Source of the DNA: Sperchopsis tessellata
Lineage: Eukaryota > Arthropoda > Insecta > Coleoptera > Hydrophilidae
Reading direction: 5' to 3'
Length of the DNA stretch: 32,519 nucleotides
Assembly: GCA_033557685.1 (NCBI GenBank)
Contig: JAWQRN010000270.1
Coordinates: 1-32,519 of the forward strand
Part shown: piece after piece, positions 30,064-32,519 of the stretch
Layout of the letters: every line of letters begins with the position of its first letter
How positions within the stretch are numbered: position 1 is the stretch's first letter
Program-made: the position numbers and the translations under genes
Notes under the pieces: generated by a model
Database searches by the model: none
Told to the model about the DNA's origin: nothing
Seen by the model: only the letters and a program-made list of their open reading frames with translations

Positions 30064-30081
30064 TTATTAAGATTTTTATTA
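30064..30081 (-). promoter_or_regulatory. Poly(A) signals of the right-edge gene
   Basis: Two AATAAA hexamers on the minus strand lie within about 140 bases after the stop codon at 30204. Confidence 0.6.
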
Positions 30082-30203
30082 ATTTAAAATTAATAAAATT
30101 AAAAACAACACATGCTTTTCATATATTAGAAGCAAATATAAAGAATTACATTAATCATTTCATAACGTTAATATAATCATATACAACAAAATCTGATCAA
30201 CAT

Positions 30204-30408
30204 TTATGTAAGATAATTATTTTGTTCATCGTCTTCATCAGAATCATCATTTTCATCGACATCAGCATCATTAGGAACATCAGGCATTCTGATATTACTT
30301 AAAAGATCTCTCATTGCACCAACTAAGGAGACTACACTTCTTCTTAGGTCATTCATTTCTTGATCCTGCCCTTCTCCACCACCTACTGCACCCGCAACAC
30401 CTTCTTCC
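30204..30408 (-). CDS. Unrecognised protein, last coding exon (acidic tail)
   Basis: This is the last of three exons that fit together in phase. The acceptor is TTTTATTTTCAG (AG at 30410-30409). The first base completes the codon split by the previous exon (GT+G, Val). The peptide starts EEGVAGAVGGGEGQDQEMND, has a helical core (LRRSVVSLVGAMRDLLSNIR) and ends in an acidic run rich in Asp, Glu and Asn before YLT and the TAA at 30206-30204. The acidic, probably disordered C-terminus suggests a regulatory or binding tail. I do not recognise the family. Confidence 0.8.
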
Positions 30409-30979
30409 CTGAAAATAAAATAGAACACAATGGATTTTTATACAAAAGTAAATGTATATTGAAAAACTGAATGGAAGCAATTCATAGTTTAAAATAACAT
30501 AATGTCAATGTGTTCTATGTTAACAGTTATAGAGTTTAATGATTCAATTTAAATTTTATTGTGGAAAAGTGGTAAAGCATATATGCTCCTTTCCGTGACA
30601 CTCTTCATCGTATATCCTATGCTTAAACTTGACATGTCAAAATGACAAATGTTAGTAATATACAAAAATAATTTTTGGAAAAGTAAATTTTAAAAAATGT
30701 AATTATTTTTTCCACGACTAGTAATTTTCACGCATTTACTTTCTCTGCTTCCAATGCAGTAAGTTGTGTTTAACATACAAGTTTTGATTGCAAGGTGGTA
30801 AATTGCACAAAAGCTCATGAACGGTAGGTGAGAAAGTTGAAAGAAACTGTTGTAACTATAAGGTTTATTAGACATTTTCATTTGTAAAGCTTTTGCATTT
30901 AGATTATGTAATATTATACATTAATTAAAAAGAAATACGCAAAAATTATTTATAAATTAATACTAAAGAAAGAGTACAA

Positions 30980-31178
30980 GTTGTAAATGTAAATTCTTCC
31001 GTAGCCACTAAATTAAATGTTGAAAATTGGAAATATTTTATCTCCCTGGCACATATATTGCGGACCCGCAACAACGCAACGCAACAACGTTATTATTTTC
31101 ATGAAGTGCCGTTCGTGTATTTTGTAAATGTAAATTCTTCCGTAGCCGCTAAATTAAATGTTGAAAATTGGAAATATG
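30980..31178. repeat. 58-bp direct duplication
   Basis: 30980-31037 and 31120-31178 are almost identical: TTGTAAATGTAAATTCTTCC, then GTAGCC, one mismatch, CTAAATTAAATG and TTGAAAATTGGAAATAT. The second copy lies in the loop of the hairpin at 31013-31250, whose left arm overlaps the first copy. Confidence 0.9.
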
Positions 31179-31250
31179 CAATTCTGTTAATTACGTAGTC
31201 CGCAATATATGTGCCAGGGAGATAAAATATTTCCAATTTTCAACATTTAA
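31013..31250. repeat. Inverted repeat with perfect 53-bp arms
   Basis: 31013-31065 is the exact reverse complement of 31198-31250. The arms contain TTTTATCTCCCTGGCACATA and TATTGCGGAC. The 132-base loop holds CAACG-type micro-repeats and a second direct copy of the left flank. The perfect match suggests recent origin or conversion. It is intronic on the minus strand. Confidence 0.93.
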
Positions 31251-31745
31251 AAAGTACAATTATTGTAATTCTTTATCATTACATTTTTTCTAAGAGAATC
31301 GAGTTTTCAGGGATATTTAACTAAAATGTGTAAAAAATGGCACTTTTGCTGAAGAATTCAAAACGCTTGGGATTTCACTAGTGGATGATTAGAAATATGT
31401 ATAATATATTTGCATAGCAACAAAATCAATTGAAACTTTAATAAAATTCAGAAATAATTTTTAAACAATGTGTTTTTTTTGTATTGTATTGATCATAAGC
31501 AACTCGATCATTAAGTGAATAATATTGAAAATCTTGACGTCAACATGGTCCCCAAACATATTATCCTCAAACGGTAAACTGTACTACCATCCTTGACACT
31601 AAAGGAACTTTAGCAATTTCTGATATATAATTAATAATTATTTATATTATATTCTTTTGCACTAGATTTTTAAGACAACTTGAAAGAACATTACTAAGTA
31701 TCCTATATACTACCTCTAACTCGCTATTTAATAACCTATACTTAC

Positions 31746-31924
31746 ACATCAATAAGGTTATTTGGAATGTCGTTAGCATTATAGTTTGGAAACAGTGATC
31801 GAAAAAATACACCCACTGTACTTGAATTGCTCGTTGTTTGCTTATTTTTTTTCGGCCTTGTATAAATATTAATTGCATCAGCAGGCGGTAGAGGATCAAA
31901 TCCAAATATTCCACCAGAAGAATC
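31746..31924 (-). CDS. Unrecognised protein, penultimate coding exon
   Basis: A 179-base exon with acceptor TTTTAG (AG at 31926-31925) and donor GTAAGT at 31745. It starts in phase 0 and ends two bases into a codon. It encodes 59 residues: DSSGGIFGFDPLPPADAINI, a basic, Ser/Thr/Asn-rich middle (RPKKNKQTTSNSS) and an aromatic motif VGVFFRSLFPNYNANDIPNN. The FFRSLFP patch could be a short binding segment. No family is recognised. Confidence 0.85.
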
Positions 31925-31983
31925 CTAAAATCCAAAAATTTTTAAACATAAACGACACTAATAATATGTTAAAAAATACTCAC

Positions 31984-32233
31984 ATCAGGTAACGGTGCAA
32001 CATCTTTAACATCAGATAATAAGATATGCCTACATATACTTCGTGGTAAGAAACCTTGATACCTCTTTGTTCTTTTATTTTCATACTCTAGGACTAATGG
32101 TTCTCCTCTGTCAACTCTGTCTAGCACTTCATGTACATTTTTCTCCAACCATGGTAAAATATCACATTCTTTCCATACATGATAACTTCTGTTTACATAT
32201 AATTTCACTAATTGCAAGAGAGCTTTACTTTGC
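31984..32233 (-). CDS. Unrecognised protein, third-last coding exon
   Basis: A 250-base exon with acceptor TTGCAG (ending 32234) and donor GTGAGT from 31983. A 59-bp intron separates it from the next exon, and the join is in phase 0 (PLPD then DSSGG). The first base belongs to a codon begun in an exon beyond 32233. The peptide reads QSKALLQLVKLYVNRSYHVW, KECDILPWLEKNVHEVLDRV, DRGEPLVLEYENKRTKRYQG, FLPRSICRHILLSDVKDVAP. It looks like a folded, helical, conserved domain. The upstream part of the gene lies in or beyond 32234-32519. I cannot name the protein. Confidence 0.88.
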
Positions 32234-32474
32234 CTGCAATAAAAAACTAAAGATTATTGAAAAATGTAATATTTAGAAAAATTAAAAAAAAAATTAGTGT
32301 TCTAATATTACAATACAATGTATTTTATTTGCATCAAAATTATATATATTCCAACTGTTCATAAATGAACATCCGTTATGACATGTTAAACTTTCATGTT
32401 TACTTTCAAGTGTATTAGAGAATCTATGTTAAAATCAATATATTATTTGTATGAATGTTGTTTCCGGGTGGAAA
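32234..32474 (-). other. Intron of the right-edge gene
   Basis: AT-rich intron upstream of the exon ending at 32233. No further exon is seen before the window edge. Confidence 0.5.
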
Positions 32475-32519
32475 CCGTGTAGAGGCTCTGACAAGTGCCG
32501 ACGTTTCGTCCACTGTTGC
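32475..32519 (-). mobile_element. Partial Penelope-like end with hammerhead-like 3' half
   Basis: The minus strand begins at the window edge with CAGTGGACGAAACGTCGGCA and continues CTTGTCAGAGCC. GAAAC after a potential stem II strand, followed within about 14 bases by GTC, fits the 3' half of a hammerhead. The CUGANGA half would lie outside the window. It is also markedly richer in GC than its surroundings. Assignment is tentative. Confidence 0.35.

Larger units (their letters stand above)
30409..31745 (-). other. Last intron of the right-edge gene
   Basis: A 1.34-kb intron with donor GTAAGT (31745-31740) and acceptor TTTTCAG (ending 30409). It splits a Val codon (phase 2). It contains the hairpin at 31013-31250. 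Confidence 0.8.

Noticed and set aside
1..32519. CRISPR array, operons, bacterial-type regulatory sites
   Set aside because: Spliced genes, poly(A) signals and LINEs show a eukaryotic nuclear sequence, and no regularly spaced repeat array was found.

Overview
This is a strongly AT-rich eukaryotic nuclear window of insect type. Three genes are recognisable from their protein sequence, two of them with insect-like sequence, and splice sites are canonical GT-AG. Introns range from about 59 bp to 5.75 kb. The repeat load (RTE-like and jockey/CR1-like LINEs, mariner/Tc1 elements, Penelope-like fragments, TTAA-type MITEs) looks like a large, repeat-rich insect genome. A beetle is my guess from the style of the LINE proteins, but the order is not proven here.

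Layout. 1-3050 is repeat relics (a LINE endonuclease start, two halves of a transposase) plus one candidate 40-codon terminal exon (1680-1804). 3206-3598 (+) is an intact, intronless tail-anchored cytochrome b5. 4740-6352 (+) holds a decayed Tc1-like transposase, then a mariner relic with both inverted termini. 7235-11660 is a repeat cluster: two hammerhead-like motifs, two copies of an unnamed repeat flanking an RTE-like LINE relic, and a TTAA-type MITE inside one of those copies. 11900-12250 is another Tc1-like relic. 12534-12887 (-) is an intact Tctex-type dynein light chain. 15089-21597 (+) is cyclin Q, in two coding exons separated by a 5.75-kb intron packed with reverse-transcriptase debris and a nearly perfect 355-bp palindrome. 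22070-29100 is mostly LINE and Penelope debris, including a nearly full-length but broken jockey/CR1-like element (22640-25720, -). 30204-32233 (-) carries the last three coding exons of a gene I do not recognise, which continues past the right edge.

The genes are unrelated housekeeping genes: ER electron transfer, dynein cargo adaptor, CDK10 cyclin, and one unknown. They do not form a pathway, and the dynein light chain and cyclin Q genes are divergent. The most interesting material is structural: the long intronic palindrome, the TTAA MITE whose empty site is preserved in a sister repeat copy, hammerhead-ribozyme-like motifs fitting Penelope-like elements, an inverted pair of Penelope GIY-YIG tails, and a duplicated hairpin in the last intron of the unknown gene. 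I found no evidence of a new multi-gene system.
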